A model generated the notes under the pieces. It saw only the letters and a list, made by a program, of their open reading frames with translations, made no database searches and was not told where the DNA came from. 5,615 nt of DNA from Patescibacteria group bacterium (GTDB lineage Bacteria; Patescibacteriota; Patescibacteriia; UBA9934; GWF2-40-263): NCBI GenBank assembly GCA_004298405.1, contig SCSL01000081.1:1-5615 (forward strand). Reading direction: 5' to 3'. The position numbers and the translations under genes are program-made. Below, one piece after another: positions 5,013 to 5,615 of the stretch; position 1 is the stretch's first letter, and every line of letters begins with the position of its first letter.

Positions 5013-5495
5013 TTTTCCTCGTCCAGATTTCCGACGTTTATCAGCCTCGCTTGCATGGCGTTCCTTATTTTTTACCCCCCTGGATTTTTTCGTGGCGATA
5101 CGTTCTTCTTCCGGAGTGAGGGCTTCGCGCAGAAATGCGTTGAGTCTGTTTAAGCAATCTCGTTTGTTTTGAAGCTGGGAGCGCTCAGTGACACAGACAA
5201 ATTTTAGTTCGTCGCTCTCTTCAAGAATCGTTTTTCGTGCCTCTCCTTTCGCGTACGCACGAAGCGTATTTTTTTGTTCCGTCGAGAGATGACGTGATTC
5301 TCCGATCGTCCACCGCAACTCAACACGGGAGTCCGTCGTATTTACGCCCTGCCCGCCTGGTCCGCCTCCGCGGCTTGCGGTATATCGAACATCCGACTCA
5401 GGAATCTTTCCGCATTTCCAATCGAACTCACCTGGATTTGGTTGTCTACCTTCTTGCGGCGCAGAGCCGCGATATTCTGATGCCATATGATGCAA
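4995..5495 (-). CDS. arfB: ArfB/ICT1-like peptidyl-tRNA hydrolase with GGQ motif
   Basis: This protein is expected to release nascent chains from ribosomes stalled without a stop codon. The catalytic loop SRGGGPGGQGVN (41-52) holds the GGQ at 47-49, followed by TDSRVELRW as in the RF-1 domain of ArfB (YaeJ) and ICT1. The domain runs to about 125. The C-terminal tail from about 134 is strongly basic (TKKSRGVKNKERH, then KRRKSGRGK), like the ArfB tail that enters the empty mRNA channel. There is no stop-codon recognition domain, which separates it from RF1 and RF2. At 166 residues it exceeds the usual 140 or so, mainly through about 30 polar residues before the catalytic domain. Starts possible are TTG at 5495 and ATG at 5486; the ATG seems at least as likely. 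The gene lies 15 bases after a small ORF, and the cyclase gene starts 19 bases beyond its stop. Confidence 0.85.
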   Translation of the reverse strand: MHHMASEYRGSAPQEGRQPNPGEFDWKCGKIPESDVRYTASRGGGPGGQGVNTTDSRVELRWTIGESRHLSTEQKNTLRAYAKGEARKTILEESDELKFVCVTERSQLQNKRDCLNRLNAFLREALTPEEERIATKKSRGVKNKERHASEADKRRKSGRGKVRDWE

Positions 5496-5510
5496 GTCAG
5501 TAGTGTCCGG

Positions 5511-5615
5511 TTAATAATCCAACAAAGTTAGTTGTTTCTGCACCTCAGGTTCAAGGTCGTCGAGGTTGAAGTCAGAAAAAAGAGTATCTATGGGGGTTTT
5601 CTCAAACATCGTCAC
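5511..5615 (-). CDS. Small acidic ORF or 3' end of an unidentified gene (partial)
   Basis: The minus strand is open from the window edge to TAA at 5513-5511. The last 32 codons begin at ATG 5609-5607 and give an acidic, amphipathic peptide (MFEKTPIDTLFSDF, then NLDDLEPEVQKQLTLLDY). This looks like real protein rather than a chance frame. It may be a complete tiny protein starting at that ATG, or the C-terminus of a longer gene that continues beyond the edge. No family is recognised. It ends 15 bases before the arfB-like start, so co-transcription is likely. Confidence 0.5.
   Translation of the reverse strand: MTMFEKTPIDTLFSDFNLDDLEPEVQKQLTLLDY

Noticed and set aside
1..5615. CRISPR array or phage/IS element
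   Set aside because: No regularly spaced direct repeats, transposase, integrase or phage structural genes were seen.

Overview
The window looks like a compact bacterial chromosome segment of moderate GC (by eye, near half). TGA is used as a normal stop: it ends the membrane protein gene at 4286-4288, which argues against the UGA=Gly code. The gene set (clpP, a VanW-domain surface protein with a proline/glutamate tail, a short Hsp20, a single-domain SpoT-like HD protein, an orphan lycopene-cyclase-like membrane protein and an ArfB-like rescue factor) would fit a Candidate Phyla Radiation / Patescibacteria genome. That placement is an inference from gene content, not a phylogenetic result.

Layout. 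Bases 1-113 hold no gene I can name. clpP lies on the + strand (114-743) and ends at a strong intrinsic terminator (794-823). The 420-base gap that follows is not empty. It carries a sigma70-type promoter (881-909), a long, nearly rod-shaped inverted repeat with a perfect 18-bp base and a UUCG tip (958-1063), and a second strong intrinsic terminator (1074-1105). Together these describe a free-standing structured RNA of about 190 nt that I cannot assign to a known family. This is the best candidate for something undescribed. Four same-strand GTGGATA heptamers, one of them a perfect DnaA box, lie in the same gap.

Everything from 1167 to the right edge that codes is on the minus strand. In transcription order: the 3' end of a small acidic ORF (5615-5511), an ArfB-like GGQ protein (5495-4995), a seven-helix lycopene-cyclase-domain protein (4975-4286), a SpoT/MESH1-like HD protein (4282-3767), an intrinsic terminator (3692-3653), a tRNA-like structured element (3642-3565), then hsp20 (3499-3113) and the VanW protein gene (3110-1167). 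hsp20-vanW and cyclase-HD are each tightly coupled, with gaps of 2 and 3 nt.

The 3500-3766 gap is dense with structure. It holds a D-armless tRNA-like fold, a 17-of-18 inverted repeat linking that fold to a site 100 bases away, a terminator, and a possible promoter placed so that its transcript skips the first arm of that terminator. The protein genes share a theme of protein quality control, ribosome rescue and stress (ClpP, Hsp20, ArfB, HD). No operon logic beyond adjacency can be shown from the sequence alone.
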